Of a stretch of DNA of 64,000 nt, positions 27,775-38,979 are shown piece after piece. The translations under genes and the position numbers were made by a program. How positions within the stretch are numbered: position 1 is the first letter of the stretch; the number at the start of each line of letters is the position of its first letter. The DNA comes from Microtetraspora sp. NBRC 16547 (GTDB lineage: Bacteria > Actinomycetota > Actinomycetes > Streptosporangiales > Streptosporangiaceae): the NCBI RefSeq assembly GCF_030268965.1, contig NZ_BSSE01000002.1:434001-498000 (forward strand). Reading direction: 5' to 3'. The notes under the pieces are model-generated. The model did not search any database and was not told the DNA's origin. It saw nothing but the letters and a program-made list of their open reading frames with translations.

Positions 27775-29349
27775 TCACATCCGGAAGACGCCGTAGCCGA
27801 CGGGGTCGAGCGGGGCCCCCGCCGCCGCGGACAGGGCCAGGCCGAGGACCGTGCGGGTGTCGACCGGGTCGATCACCCCGTCGTCCCAGAGCCTGGCGGT
27901 GGAGTAGTAGGGGTTCCCCTGGCGCTCGTACTGGGCGCGGATCGCGTCCTGGTCGGCGTCTCCCACGGTCGAGAGCACGTTCGCCGCCTGTTCGCCGCCC
28001 ATGACAGAGATGCGGGCGTTCGGCCACATCCACAGGAAGCGCGGCGAGTACGCCCGCCCGGCCATGGCGTAGTTGCCCGCGCCGAACGACCCGCCGATGA
28101 TCACGGTGAACTTCGGCACCCGCGCGCAGGCGACGGCGGTGACCATCTTCGCGCCGTGCTTGGCGATGCCGCCCGCCTCGTACGCCCGGCCGACCATGAA
28201 GCCGCTGATGTTCTGCAGGAACACGAGCGGGATCGACCTGCGGTCGCAGAGCTCGATGAAGTGCGCGCCCTTCAGCGCCGACTCGGAGAACAGGACGCCG
28301 TTGTTCGCGACGATCCCCACGGGATGCCCGTGGATGCGGGCGAACCCCGTGACCAGCGTGGAGCCGTACTCCGCCTTGAACTCGAGGAACCGGCTGCCGT
28401 CCACGATCCGCGCGACGACCTCCCGCACGTCGTACGGCGTCCGCGTGTCCTGCGGGACGATGCCGTACAGCTCCCGGGGGTCGCAGGCGGGCGGCTCGGC
28501 GGGGGCGGTCTCCCAGGACCTGGCCGTGCGCGGCGGCAGCGTGGCGACGATGTCGCGGACGATGCGCAGCGCGTGGGCGTCGTCCTCGGCGAGGTGGTCG
28601 GTCACGCCGCTGGTCCTGGCGTGGACCTCGCCGCCTCCGAGCTCTTCCGCGGTGACGGTCTCACCGGTCGCGGCCTTCACCAGCGGCGGCCCGCCCAGGA
28701 AGATCGTGCCCTGGTTCCTGACGATCACTGCCTCGTCGCTCATCGCCGGGACGTACGCGCCACCCGCCGTGCAGGACCCGAGGACGGCCGCGATCTGCGC
28801 GATGCCGCGCGCGGACATGGTGGCCTGGTTGTAGAAGATCCGCCCGAAGTGCTCGCGGTCGGGGAACACCTCGTCCTGCTTCGGGAGGAAGGCGCCGCCC
28901 GAGTCGACGAGGTAGACGCACGGCAGGTGGTTGTCGAGGGCGACCTCCTGGGCCCGCAGGTGCTTCTTGACGGTGACGGGGTAGTACGTCCCGCCCTTCA
29001 CCGTCGCGTCGTTGGCGACGACGACCACCTCGCGGCCGGACACCCGCCCGATGCCGGTGATGATGCCCGCGGCGGGCGCCTGCCCGTCGTAGAGGCCGTC
29101 GGCCGCGAGCGGCGACAGTTCGAGGAACCTGCCGCCCGGGTCGAGCAGCGCGTCCACCCGGTCTCTGGGCAGCAGCTTGCCCCGGGCCACGTGTCGCTCC
29201 CTGGCGCGCGGCGGTCCGCCCTCCGCGGCGACGGCCAGCCGTTGCCGCAACTCGGCGGCGAGCCGCTCGCCCGCCTCCGCGTTGCGCTTGTACGGCTCGC
29301 CGCCCGGATCACAGGCGCTCCGCAGCACCGGCCACGGGTTCGGCTCCAT
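27775..29349 (-). CDS. Acyl-CoA carboxylase beta chain (carboxyltransferase)
   Basis: A 524-residue carboxyltransferase of the methylcrotonyl-CoA carboxylase beta type. Signatures are [75 protein letters not shown] and [16 protein letters not shown]. It partners with the biotin-bearing subunit downstream. I chose the ATG at 29347-29349 (GGAGG eight bases upstream). The ATG further up at 29388 would place codons inside the palindromic operator. Confidence 0.9.
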   Translation of the reverse strand: MEPNPWPVLRSACDPGGEPYKRNAEAGERLAAELRQRLAVAAEGGPPRARERHVARGKLLPRDRVDALLDPGGRFLELSPLAADGLYDGQAPAAGIITGIGRVSGREVVVVANDATVKGGTYYPVTVKKHLRAQEVALDNHLPCVYLVDSGGAFLPKQDEVFPDREHFGRIFYNQATMSARGIAQIAAVLGSCTAGGAYVPAMSDEAVIVRNQGTIFLGGPPLVKAATGETVTAEELGGGEVHARTSGVTDHLAEDDAHALRIVRDIVATLPPRTARSWETAPAEPPACDPRELYGIVPQDTRTPYDVREVVARIVDGSRFLEFKAEYGSTLVTGFARIHGHPVGIVANNGVLFSESALKGAHFIELCDRRSIPLVFLQNISGFMVGRAYEAGGIAKHGAKMVTAVACARVPKFTVIIGGSFGAGNYAMAGRAYSPRFLWMWPNARISVMGGEQAANVLSTVGDADQDAIRAQYERQGNPYYSTARLWDDGVIDPVDTRTVLGLALSAAAGAPLDPVGYGVFRM

Positions 29350-29367
29350 GCCGACCACCTCCGGCGA

Positions 29368-29412
29368 GTTAATGCCCACTAACATCACCCCCGGATGTTA
29401 GTCATCATTAAC
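29368..29412. promoter_or_regulatory. Large palindromic operator between carboxylase operon and TetR gene
   Basis: Two 19-base arms, GTTAATGCCCACTAACATC at 29368-29386 and its near mirror at 29394-29412 (complement GTTAATGATGACTAACATC), match at 16 of 19 positions around a seven-base centre. It is much more AT-rich than its surroundings and sits in the divergent gap, so it is the likely binding site of the TetR protein encoded next to it. Confidence 0.75.
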
Positions 29413-29435
29413 CGGCTCGTCTACCATTGCGTCTC

Positions 29436-30062
29436 GTGACGGCTCCCCGTACCCCTACCCGCAACAGGCGCGCCGAGATACTCCGGGCGGCGGCCGAACT
29501 TTTCGCGGCGCGCGGGTTCCACGGGGTGTCCATCGAGGACATCGGCTCCGCCGTCGGCGTCTCGGGCCCCGCGATCTACCGCCACTTCAGCGGCAAGGAG
29601 GCCCTGCTCAGCGAGATCCTGATCGACATCAGCGAACGGCTGCGCGAGCAGGGCGCCCGCCTGGTCACCACGTCCGCCCCCTCTCCACCGGACGGCCCCG
29701 CCGGAGACGGTCCCCCCGAGAGCGCGTACGCCACGGCCGCACTGGACGCGTTGCTCCGCGGTCACATCGACTTCGCGCTGACCAATCCGGCGCTCATCCG
29801 GGTCCACGAGCGGGAGCTGGACAACGTGCCCGAGTCGGCCCGCCGCCGGATCCGCCGCCTCCAGCGGCTCTACGTCGAGGAGTGGGTGACGGTGCTCAGC
29901 GAGCTCTACCCCACCTGCCCTCCGGCCCGGCTGCGCGCCGCCACCCACGCTGTCTTCGGGCTGCTCAACTCCACCCCGCGCAGCGCGGGCGAGCTGCCGC
30001 CGGACGCCATGGCCCCGCTGCTGCGCGGCATGGCCGTCGCCTCCCTGGCCGTGCTGGGGTGA
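29436..30062 (+). CDS. TetR-family regulator of the carboxylase/leucine operon
   Basis: A repressor of about 208 residues. The DNA-binding domain is clear: RRAEILRAAAELFAARGFHG, VSIEDIGSAVGVSGPAIYRHF, SGKEALLSEIL. The rest is helical. The GTG at 29436 fits the family start; a TTG nine bases earlier is also possible. No ribosome site is seen and the palindrome ends 23 bases upstream, so the mRNA may be leaderless. By position it should control the divergent carboxylase-lyase-dehydrogenase genes, as LiuQ-type TetR proteins do in other bacteria. Confidence 0.85.
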   Translation: MTAPRTPTRNRRAEILRAAAELFAARGFHGVSIEDIGSAVGVSGPAIYRHFSGKEALLSEILIDISERLREQGARLVTTSAPSPPDGPAGDGPPESAYATAALDALLRGHIDFALTNPALIRVHERELDNVPESARRRIRRLQRLYVEEWVTVLSELYPTCPPARLRAATHAVFGLLNSTPRSAGELPPDAMAPLLRGMAVASLAVLG

Positions 30063-30068
30063 CGCCGG

Positions 30069-32282
<2,214 letters not shown>

Positions 32283-32492
32283 AGGCCGATTATGTCGCCA
32301 GGATGCCCGCGCCGTCCGCAACAGTGGTGACTATGTTGACGTCTTGTTGTCGGAATCCCCCGAACAACACCAAACGATAACGACTCGCTCCATTACTCAA
32401 CCATGGACAGGGTTTGACCGTCTACTGGTAAAGAAAGACGTGGCACCCTCAAGCCGCGTTCGACTCCACCGGGGAAGGATGGATCACCCGAG

Positions 32493-33821
32493 ATGTTGAA
32501 ACGCATCAGCGCCGTCGCCGCGGCGTTGGCGCTGGGTGGCGTGGCGTTCGTCGCCGCGCCGGCCGGCGCGACCACGGCACCGGCGGCACCCACCGCACTC
32601 CAGGCGTCCCCCGATCCCGTCGTCGTGAGCGACGGCGGAGGCAGGACGGCGACGTTCGGCTTCAGCGTCGGCGAAGGCACGGGCTCGGCCACGCTCGTGG
32701 ACCCCAACGGCAAGAACGTCCCCCTGACCGTGAGCGGCGGCCCCAGCTACACCGCGAACTACACGTTCAAGTTCTCCGACGAGCCTGGCGCGTGGAAGCT
32801 GGTCGCCACGGCGACCAAGGACGGCGCCACCGCCGAGTCGACCAAGGGGTTCGCGGTCCACCGGATCACGAACCTCGACTTCTCCGCCTCTCCCGACGTC
32901 GTCGACAGCGGCGGCCGGGTCTGGCTGAGCGGCGCCCTGACCTACAAGGAGAACGGCGGCTGGAAGGGCTACGGCAGGCAGCCCGTGCAGATCTCCTTCA
33001 AGCCGGTCGACGGCTCCTACGGCGCGGTCAGGACGGTCACGACCGACGACCAGGGCCGGTTCCGCGTCCAGCAGAACGTGGACAGGTCCGGCTGGTGGCG
33101 GGCCGAGTACGCCGGCTCCACCCAGACCGAGGGAACGGTCAGCGACAGCGACCGCGTCGACGTCAGGCAGCGGGCCCAGACCTCCCGCGTCTCGTTCGAC
33201 GCCTCCCCCGATCCGGTGAACGCGGGCGGCACGCTGCGCCTGCGCGGCAAGGTCGAGGCGGGCGCCTGGAACATCTGGGACCCGGTCAAGGACGCCAAGG
33301 TCAACCTGCTGTTCAAGGCGGACGGCTCCTACTCGTGGCGATACGTGACCTCGGCCTGGACCGGCCGTGACGGCAGGTTCGCCGCCGACGTCACCGCGAA
33401 CGCGTCGGGCTGGTGGCGCGCGGAGTACGCCGGCGCCGCGGGCCTGCGGGGATCGTACGCGGACGACCACGTGGACGTGGTCCGGCCGCAGCCGAAGCCC
33501 CCGGTTTCGCTGGACACTCGCGTGATCTCGTTCGACGCCTACCCCGAGCCGGTGAAGTACGGCAAGTACCTCTCCTTCAAGGGCAAGCTGCAGGCGTGGG
33601 ACGGCGGCTGGACCGGATACGGCCACCAGAAGGTGACCGTGTGGTTCAAGACGAAGTACGGCTCCTGGAAGTACGTGAAGAGCACCTGGACCAACGGTTC
33701 CGGCAAGTTCTGGACCAAGACCAAGGCGACGAAGTCCGGTTACTGGAAGGTCGTCTTCGCCGGCAACAACAAGGCCGACGGTTCCTCCAGCGCCTGGGAC
33801 TGGGTCCGGGTCAAGCGCTGA
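32493..33821 (+). CDS. Secreted protein with three Ig-like tandem repeats
   Basis: A 442-residue exported protein. A Sec signal peptide (LKRISAVAAALALGGVAFVA, then APAGA) is followed by an N-terminal beta domain and three related ~105-residue beta-sandwich repeats. Each begins F(S/D)A-SPDxV and carries conserved blocks: WLSGALTYKENGGWKGYG, LRLRGKVEAG and LSFKGKLQAWDGGWTGYG. Each closes with an SGWWRAEYAG-type strand. The pattern matches extracellular Ig-like repeats of unknown ligand common in actinomycetes. No cell-wall sorting motif or transmembrane end is present. A strong terminator follows. Confidence 0.75.
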   Translation: MLKRISAVAAALALGGVAFVAAPAGATTAPAAPTALQASPDPVVVSDGGGRTATFGFSVGEGTGSATLVDPNGKNVPLTVSGGPSYTANYTFKFSDEPGAWKLVATATKDGATAESTKGFAVHRITNLDFSASPDVVDSGGRVWLSGALTYKENGGWKGYGRQPVQISFKPVDGSYGAVRTVTTDDQGRFRVQQNVDRSGWWRAEYAGSTQTEGTVSDSDRVDVRQRAQTSRVSFDASPDPVNAGGTLRLRGKVEAGAWNIWDPVKDAKVNLLFKADGSYSWRYVTSAWTGRDGRFAADVTANASGWWRAEYAGAAGLRGSYADDHVDVVRPQPKPPVSLDTRVISFDAYPEPVKYGKYLSFKGKLQAWDGGWTGYGHQKVTVWFKTKYGSWKYVKSTWTNGSGKFWTKTKATKSGYWKVVFAGNNKADGSSSAWDWVRVKR

Positions 33822-33889
33822 CGTCCGAGCGCTCGAACGTCTAACGCTGACGTCCGGGCGCTGAAGATCCGGGATTCGGAATGACACGG

Positions 33890-33917
33890 CGGCCCGGGGC
33901 GGTGACGCCCCGGGCCG
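33890..33917 (+). terminator. Hairpin terminator after the secreted repeat protein
   Basis: A perfect 12-bp stem, CGGCCCGGGGCG paired with CGCCCCGGGCCG, with a GTGA loop, lies in the gap between convergent genes ending at 33821 and 34009 and can serve both. Confidence 0.8.
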
Positions 33918-34008
33918 TCGCGTCTTCGTCTCGGCTTCGTCTCGGCCACCTGCCGATCGTCGGCCTGGCCGGCACAGCAAGGCTTCCGGAGGCGGCGGAC
34001 GGCCCGGC

Positions 34009-35148
34009 TCAGAGCCAGTCGCGGCGCTTGAAGACCAGGTAGAGGGTGACGCAGACCATGGCCATCAGGGCCACCGCGAACGGGTAACCGAACAGCCAGT
34101 GCAACTCGGGCATGTGGTCGAAGTTCATGCCGTAGATCGTGCCGACCAGCGTGGGCGCGAACAGGATGGCCGCCCAGGAGGAGATCTTCTTGACCTCGTT
34201 GCCCTGCGCGATGCTGGCCGCGGTGAGCTTGGTCATCTCCTCGTTCTGGGCCTGGCTGACCAGGGTCGAGTTGACGATGAGGATGTCCTGGAGCATCTCG
34301 CGGAACCCGGCGACGCGCTCGGTGACCGTGATGGCGTGGTCGGCGACGTCGCGCAGGTATCGCTGGAGCTCCTCGTCCACGCCGTACTTGGGCGCGTGGA
34401 CGATGAAACCGTCGAGCATGGCGACCAGCGGCTTGGTCGCCCGCTGGAACTCGATCACCTCGCGGGACAGCGCGTAGATTCGCCGGGGCGCCGCCGGGTC
34501 GCCACCGAAGACCTGCACCTCGATCTCGTCGATGTCGTTCTGCAGCCCCGCGACGACGGGCGCGTAGCCGTCCACCACCGCGTCGAGGATCGCGTACAGC
34601 ACGGCCTGTGGCCCCTGGCGGAGCAGGTCGGGGTCGGACTCCATCCGGCCGCGCACCTTCGACAGGTCGGGCGCTTCGCTGTGCCGTACGGTGAGGACGA
34701 AGTCGGGGCCGACGAAGACGTGCAGCTCGCCGAAGGCGACCTTCTCCGCCTTGTCGAGATACTGCGCGGCGCGGAGCACGACGAAGAGCGTGTCGTCGTA
34801 GCGGTCCGCCTTCGGCCGCTGGTGGGCGACGATGGCGTCCTCGACCGCGAGGTCGTGCAGCCCGAACTCCTGGGCGGCGGCGGTCAGCTCCTCCTCACCC
34901 GGGCGGTAGAGCCCTATCCACGCCATCGCTCCGGGCCTGGAACGCAGGGAGGCGATCGCGTCGGCCAGTGACACCGGCGAGTCGACCCGCTTGCCGTCCT
35001 CGTAGATGGCGTTGTCGACGACGCTGCCCCGCGCCGGCCACGCGGCGGTGGAGGCGTCACCGGACAGCGGGTCCATCGACTCCTCGGGAGCGGCATCCCG
35101 CTTCGTTCGGACGAGTCCCCGCAAACCGCGCATTCGACGCTCAGCCAC
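34009..35148 (-). CDS. corA: CorA-family magnesium/cobalt transporter
   Basis: About 379 residues with a large N-terminal cytosolic domain, a long stalk helix and two C-terminal transmembrane helices. The signature YGMNF(DHMPELHW) follows the first helix (ISSWAAILFAPTLVGTI) and the second is PFAVALMAMVCVTLYLVF, ending with basic residues. Family members form pentameric Mg2+ channels. The GTG at 35148 is my choice; an ATG at 35133 is also possible. Confidence 0.9.
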   Translation of the reverse strand: MAERRMRGLRGLVRTKRDAAPEESMDPLSGDASTAAWPARGSVVDNAIYEDGKRVDSPVSLADAIASLRSRPGAMAWIGLYRPGEEELTAAAQEFGLHDLAVEDAIVAHQRPKADRYDDTLFVVLRAAQYLDKAEKVAFGELHVFVGPDFVLTVRHSEAPDLSKVRGRMESDPDLLRQGPQAVLYAILDAVVDGYAPVVAGLQNDIDEIEVQVFGGDPAAPRRIYALSREVIEFQRATKPLVAMLDGFIVHAPKYGVDEELQRYLRDVADHAITVTERVAGFREMLQDILIVNSTLVSQAQNEEMTKLTAASIAQGNEVKKISSWAAILFAPTLVGTIYGMNFDHMPELHWLFGYPFAVALMAMVCVTLYLVFKRRDWL

Positions 35149-35320
35149 ACATAGACCGTAGAACCTTTTCACGGCACGCCGGCACCCCGAGGTGTCTGCC
35201 CCCGCTCTGCCGGGCCGCCTCGCGACGCCTCGCGACGCCTCCGGCGGCGGCCGGGCGATCACAAGGCCGCGGTGGGTTTACATCGCGTCGATCTCCCTGG
35301 CCGTACGCTGTCTCCCGGAG

Positions 35321-36061
35321 GTGGCCCCCCTGAAAGCACTCTGGAACCATCTGATCGCGACGCAGGACGCGCCGCCGACGTGGCTGATCGTCCTGGCCGG
35401 GCTCGCCGCGCTCGCCGCCGTCGCCTATCCCCCGTCGTGGCACCTGGCGCGCGGCCTGATCACCATCGCGCACGAGGGCGGTCACGCGCTCGCGGCCGTG
35501 CTGACCAGGCGCAGGCTCCACGGCATCCGGCTGCACTCCGACACCTCGGGGGTGACCCTCACCAGGGGGAACCCGCGCGGCCTCGGCATGATCGTCACGG
35601 CGGGCTCCGGCTACGTGGCGCCGTCGCTGCTCGGGTTCGGCGCGGCCTGGCTGACTTCGGCCGGCCACATCACGCTGCTGCTGTGGAGCGTGCTCGCGCT
35701 GCTCGCCTGCATGCTGCTGATGATCCGGAACATTTTCGGCGCGGTCTCGCTGCTCGTCACGGGCGGGGCCGTCTTCGCGATCTCGTCCTTCACCAAGCCG
35801 GAGGTCCAGGCGGTCGTCGCCTACGCCGCGGTCTGGTTCCTCCTGCTCGGCGGCGTACGGCCGATCGTCGAACTGCAGAGCAAGCGCCGGCGCGGCCAGG
35901 CGCCCGACTCAGACGCCGACCAGTTGGCCCGGCTGACCCGGATACCGGGCACGTTCTGGGTTGTGCTCTTCCTGCTGGTCTCCGCCGCCGCGCTGGCCGC
36001 AGGAGCCTGGCTGCTGGTCGACCTGCCCGCCCTCCTGCCCGCCGCCTTCGGCTCAGCCTGA
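35321..36061 (+). CDS. M50-like membrane metalloprotease
   Basis: An integral membrane protein of about 246 residues with an HEGGH zinc motif (LITIAHEGGHALAAVL) near the end of its first hydrophobic segment and five or six further helices (WLTSAGHITLLLWSVLALLA, VLFLLVSAAALAAGAWLLV). This is the arrangement of the compact M50B family; the substrate is unknown. The start is uncertain: the GTG at 35321 directly abuts a GGAG, while a CTG at 35330 has ideal spacing from GGAGG. Confidence 0.75.
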   Translation: MAPLKALWNHLIATQDAPPTWLIVLAGLAALAAVAYPPSWHLARGLITIAHEGGHALAAVLTRRRLHGIRLHSDTSGVTLTRGNPRGLGMIVTAGSGYVAPSLLGFGAAWLTSAGHITLLLWSVLALLACMLLMIRNIFGAVSLLVTGGAVFAISSFTKPEVQAVVAYAAVWFLLLGGVRPIVELQSKRRRGQAPDSDADQLARLTRIPGTFWVVLFLLVSAAALAAGAWLLVDLPALLPAAFGSA

Positions 36062-36088
36062 GCTCCAGCCACGGGATCATGGCCGGGA

Positions 36089-36116
36089 TTGTCGCCGGCA
36101 AGCCGTACGGTATAGC
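36089..36116 (+). promoter_or_regulatory. Candidate promoter of the SMC-like operon (leaderless)
   Basis: TTGTCG at 36089-36094 and TATAGC at 36111-36116 are separated by 16 bases. Transcription would begin at or very near the GTG at 36119, and no ribosome site precedes that codon, so a leaderless mRNA is likely. Confidence 0.5.
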
Positions 36117-36118
36117 GC

Positions 36119-37414
36119 GTGCCTCAGCAGATCTCACCAGGGAGACGACCCGCGCCGCAGCGGGACTCACAGCGGGACGCACGCCGGGAGACCCGGCGTG
36201 ATCCCGGCCCGGAGGCGTTGCCCGAGACGCTGGACGCCGCCCTCACCGATGAGGCCGTGCTCGCGACGTACCGGCGGATGTTCGCCGCGCTCGCGCGGGA
36301 CAGCGGCGCGGTCGTGGACGATCCCGCCCTGGTCGACATCGCCGAGACGCTGTTCGACGCGTTCGCCGAGGCGGGCGAGGAGTGGCTCACCCATGAGCAG
36401 ATGCGGCACGCCTGCCGGACCCACCCCACCGACCAGTTCGAGAACCGGCTGCGCGTGCTGAGGGGACTCGGCGCGATCCGCGAGGTCTTCCCCAAGCCCA
36501 ACCAGCTGCGTTACCGGGCGTCGTTCACCAGCGTCGTCGGGCTGATGTTCATCCGCCGGATGATGGACGACGGCGGCCAGTCCGAGATGCACCGCCTGCT
36601 CGCGCTGGAGGATCTCAACGTCGCCGACCCGAGCACGACCATGGAAGAGGCCCGCCAGTCCGCGGGGAACCTCGCCCGCGCGTTCCGGCTGTGGGCCCTC
36701 GAACTGATCACCTTGACCAACGGGACGATCGAGGAGCTGCGCGAGCAGGCGCCCAAGCTCTGGGGCACCGAGGAGATCGCGCGGCGGGCGCAGAGCCTGC
36801 ACGGGACGATCCTGCGCAGGTGGCCCGGCCTTGACCGCACCTGCACCGAGCTGCGGGCCGCGATCTACGCCTACAGCGACGCCTCGCGCCGCGCCGCCGG
36901 ACGGCTCGCCGACTCCGCGGGGACGACCCGCAACCTGACCCTGCTGCCCGCCGAGACGTGGCGCACATTCGCCCAGACCGCGTCGAAGGAGCGGCTGGCG
37001 GCCGTGCTCGACGGCTTCGTCTTCGACGCGCCCGCGCCCTGGCACGATCCCGCCGCCATCGCCACGGCGGTGGACGAGGCCCCGCGCCCGGCGCCGGTCC
37101 GGCCCGCTCCCCCGCGCTCGCCGCTCCCGGACACTGGGCCGGTCGATTACGCGGACGGAGGCGTGGCCGGGCTCGACCGGCTCACCGCGGTGGCGGAGTC
37201 CGCGCTCGGCGGCCGAGCGGCAGTGGCGCTGGCCGAGGTGCTGACCGGTGACTGGGCCTCCATGCGCCGCGTGCTCGCCGACCTCGCGTCCGCGGATCTG
37301 CGTCCAGAGCTGCCCTACCGGCTGTGCTGGTCCGACGCCCTCAGCGCCGACCCCGGCGGCCATCCGAGCTGGCGGTCCGACGGCACGCTCGAACGGGTGA
37401 CGACCGATGGCTGA
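36119..37414 (+). CDS. MksF/JetA-like subunit candidate (kleisin position)
   Basis: A 431-residue protein of a family I do not recognise directly. After a basic disordered N-terminus, residues about 40-140 look like a winged helix (LTHEQMRHACRTHPTDQFEN, then LRVLRGLGAIREVFPKPNQL). A long helical region follows (FIRRMMDDGGQSEMHRLLAL, SAGNLARAFRLWALELITL). A proline-rich linker and a short helical C-terminus end the protein. It is the first gene of a three-gene operon ending in an SMC-like ATPase, the place held by the kleisin-type subunit in Mks and Wadjet operons. The next gene overlaps it by eight bases. The kleisin role is inferred from gene order and fold pattern only. Confidence 0.65.
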   Translation: MPQQISPGRRPAPQRDSQRDARRETRRDPGPEALPETLDAALTDEAVLATYRRMFAALARDSGAVVDDPALVDIAETLFDAFAEAGEEWLTHEQMRHACRTHPTDQFENRLRVLRGLGAIREVFPKPNQLRYRASFTSVVGLMFIRRMMDDGGQSEMHRLLALEDLNVADPSTTMEEARQSAGNLARAFRLWALELITLTNGTIEELREQAPKLWGTEEIARRAQSLHGTILRRWPGLDRTCTELRAAIYAYSDASRRAAGRLADSAGTTRNLTLLPAETWRTFAQTASKERLAAVLDGFVFDAPAPWHDPAAIATAVDEAPRPAPVRPAPPRSPLPDTGPVDYADGGVAGLDRLTAVAESALGGRAAVALAEVLTGDWASMRRVLADLASADLRPELPYRLCWSDALSADPGGHPSWRSDGTLERVTTDG

Positions 37415-38915
37415 GATTCCCGGCACCCAGAACCCCGGCACCCAGAACCCCGGCATCGAGACCCCCGGCACCGAGAACCCCAATACCAAGAACCCCGGTG
37501 CCGAGGTCGACCCGGGCGGCGCGGCCGCGCTGGAGCACGCGCGGGCCCGGGCGCACGGGCCGCTCGCACTGCGGCTCGCCGAGCCCGCCCCTCCCGGTTT
37601 CGTCCGGCTCTCCGGCGGCGACGCCACGCCGGTCGCAGGCGAAGGCGCGGCCGGGCCAGGGGCCGCATCCACGCGCACGCCGGTGGTCGCGCTCCCCGTC
37701 TGGCCGGACGGCGTGACACCGTCCGTCCTCGACGAGTACGGCCTGGCACCCGTCCCGGTGGAACGCTCCGGAGAGACCCGCCGGGTGCTCGCGGCCTGCC
37801 TGCGGGCGTGCTGGACGGACCTGGCCGCCGAGCCGTGGCCGGGCGCACCCGCGTCGATCTCCGACGTGCTCGCCTGCTATCGCGCGCTGACCGGGCGGGG
37901 CGACGACATGACGCGCAGCTGGGCCGTGGGCGCGCTGCGCCGCCTGGCCGACACCGGGTGGATCATCAGGTCCGGCGACGTCGTGCGGCTCGGCCCCCGG
38001 TGCGCGACCTGGCCGCCGGAGTCGCACGCCGTCCTGCGCGAGCTGGTGCGCCGCCTGCCCGGCCCGCAGCCCGCGGACGGCCCCGCGACGCTTTCGTTGG
38101 AGGAGTCCGGATCCGGCGACCCGGCGCCTTCCGACTTGGCACCTTCTGAGACAGCGACTTCCGGCCCGGTGCTTTCTGACACAGCGTCTTCCGTCACAGC
38201 GTCTTCCGTCGCAGCGCCTTCCGTCACAGGGCCTTCCGACCACCGGCCGGTGAGCGCCGGGCGCGACGAGACGAGCCCGGATTTCGACGGGCTGCTCTCC
38301 CCCTATGACGAACGCCGAAGGGCCGAGCTGGTGGCGGCCCTCATGGCGGTCGAGCACGCGGCCGAGCCGGTCCACGAGGCCAGATTCGCCGCCCTGCGCG
38401 ATCCCGCGCTGCGCCGTACGCTCGCGGAGATGCTGGCGCGGCGCGGTCGGACCCTGATCCAACGCCGCGACACGTGGATCTCCGGGTACGACGACGCCGT
38501 GGCCGCCCGGCTCATCGGCGCCTCCAGAAGGACGGCGGGCGCGAGGCCGGGGCTGACGGAGGGCGAGCGGGCGGTCCTCACGCTGGTGCTGGTCCACTCG
38601 GTCGCCATCCCCCGGGCCGATGGGTTGCTGTCCGAGGACACCTGGCTCTCGCCGTACCCCGTGGCGGTGGAGGAGCTGCGCCGCCGCACCCTGCTGCCGA
38701 TCGGCGAGCTGGAGTCCGCGCTGCGGACGCTGCGCCAGGTGGGCCTGCTGACCCAGGTCAAGGCCGTCTCGGAGGAGGCGCCAGGCGGGTACGTTCCCGG
38801 CCCGCAGTTCCACCGGCTCACGGCGGCGGCCCGCCGCCGTCTCCAGGAGGAGCTGATCCTGGCGGCCGGACCGCAGACGCCGCTCGCCACCGCGATCAGA
38901 TCGCGGCGAGCGTGA
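37407..38915 (+). CDS. MksE/JetB-like winged-helix subunit candidate
   Basis: A 502-residue protein. The N-terminus is a low-complexity run (PGTQNPGTQNPG, then TENPNTKNPG) from 15-base repeats. A first winged-helix-like region (about residues 105-200) contains RSWAVGALRRLADTGWIIRS. A second low-complexity linker (about 230-290) is rich in Ser, Thr, Ala and Pro. A second winged-helix-like region (about 370-470) contains VAVEELRRRTLLPIGELESA and LRTLRQVGLLTQVKAV. Two winged helices suit a KITE-type accessory subunit of an SMC complex, which is also what its middle position suggests. It is larger than typical MksE because of the linkers. Function is inferred from context. Confidence 0.6.
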   Translation: MAEIPGTQNPGTQNPGIETPGTENPNTKNPGAEVDPGGAAALEHARARAHGPLALRLAEPAPPGFVRLSGGDATPVAGEGAAGPGAASTRTPVVALPVWPDGVTPSVLDEYGLAPVPVERSGETRRVLAACLRACWTDLAAEPWPGAPASISDVLACYRALTGRGDDMTRSWAVGALRRLADTGWIIRSGDVVRLGPRCATWPPESHAVLRELVRRLPGPQPADGPATLSLEESGSGDPAPSDLAPSETATSGPVLSDTASSVTASSVAAPSVTGPSDHRPVSAGRDETSPDFDGLLSPYDERRRAELVAALMAVEHAAEPVHEARFAALRDPALRRTLAEMLARRGRTLIQRRDTWISGYDDAVAARLIGASRRTAGARPGLTEGERAVLTLVLVHSVAIPRADGLLSEDTWLSPYPVAVEELRRRTLLPIGELESALRTLRQVGLLTQVKAVSEEAPGGYVPGPQFHRLTAAARRRLQEELILAAGPQTPLATAIRSRRA

Positions 38916-38960
38916 CCGGGAAAGACGGGCCTGGGAAAGACGAGCCCGGGAAAGACGAGC
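38916..38960 (+). repeat. Three 15-bp tandem repeats before the SMC-like gene
   Basis: Three head-to-tail units of CCGGGAAAGACGAGC or one-to-two-base variants begin directly after the stop of the preceding gene and end 19 bases before the TTG start of the ATPase gene. They are purine-rich and could influence ribosome access. Confidence 0.85.
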
Positions 38961-38979
38961 GAGGAAAGGAAGCAGCGGC

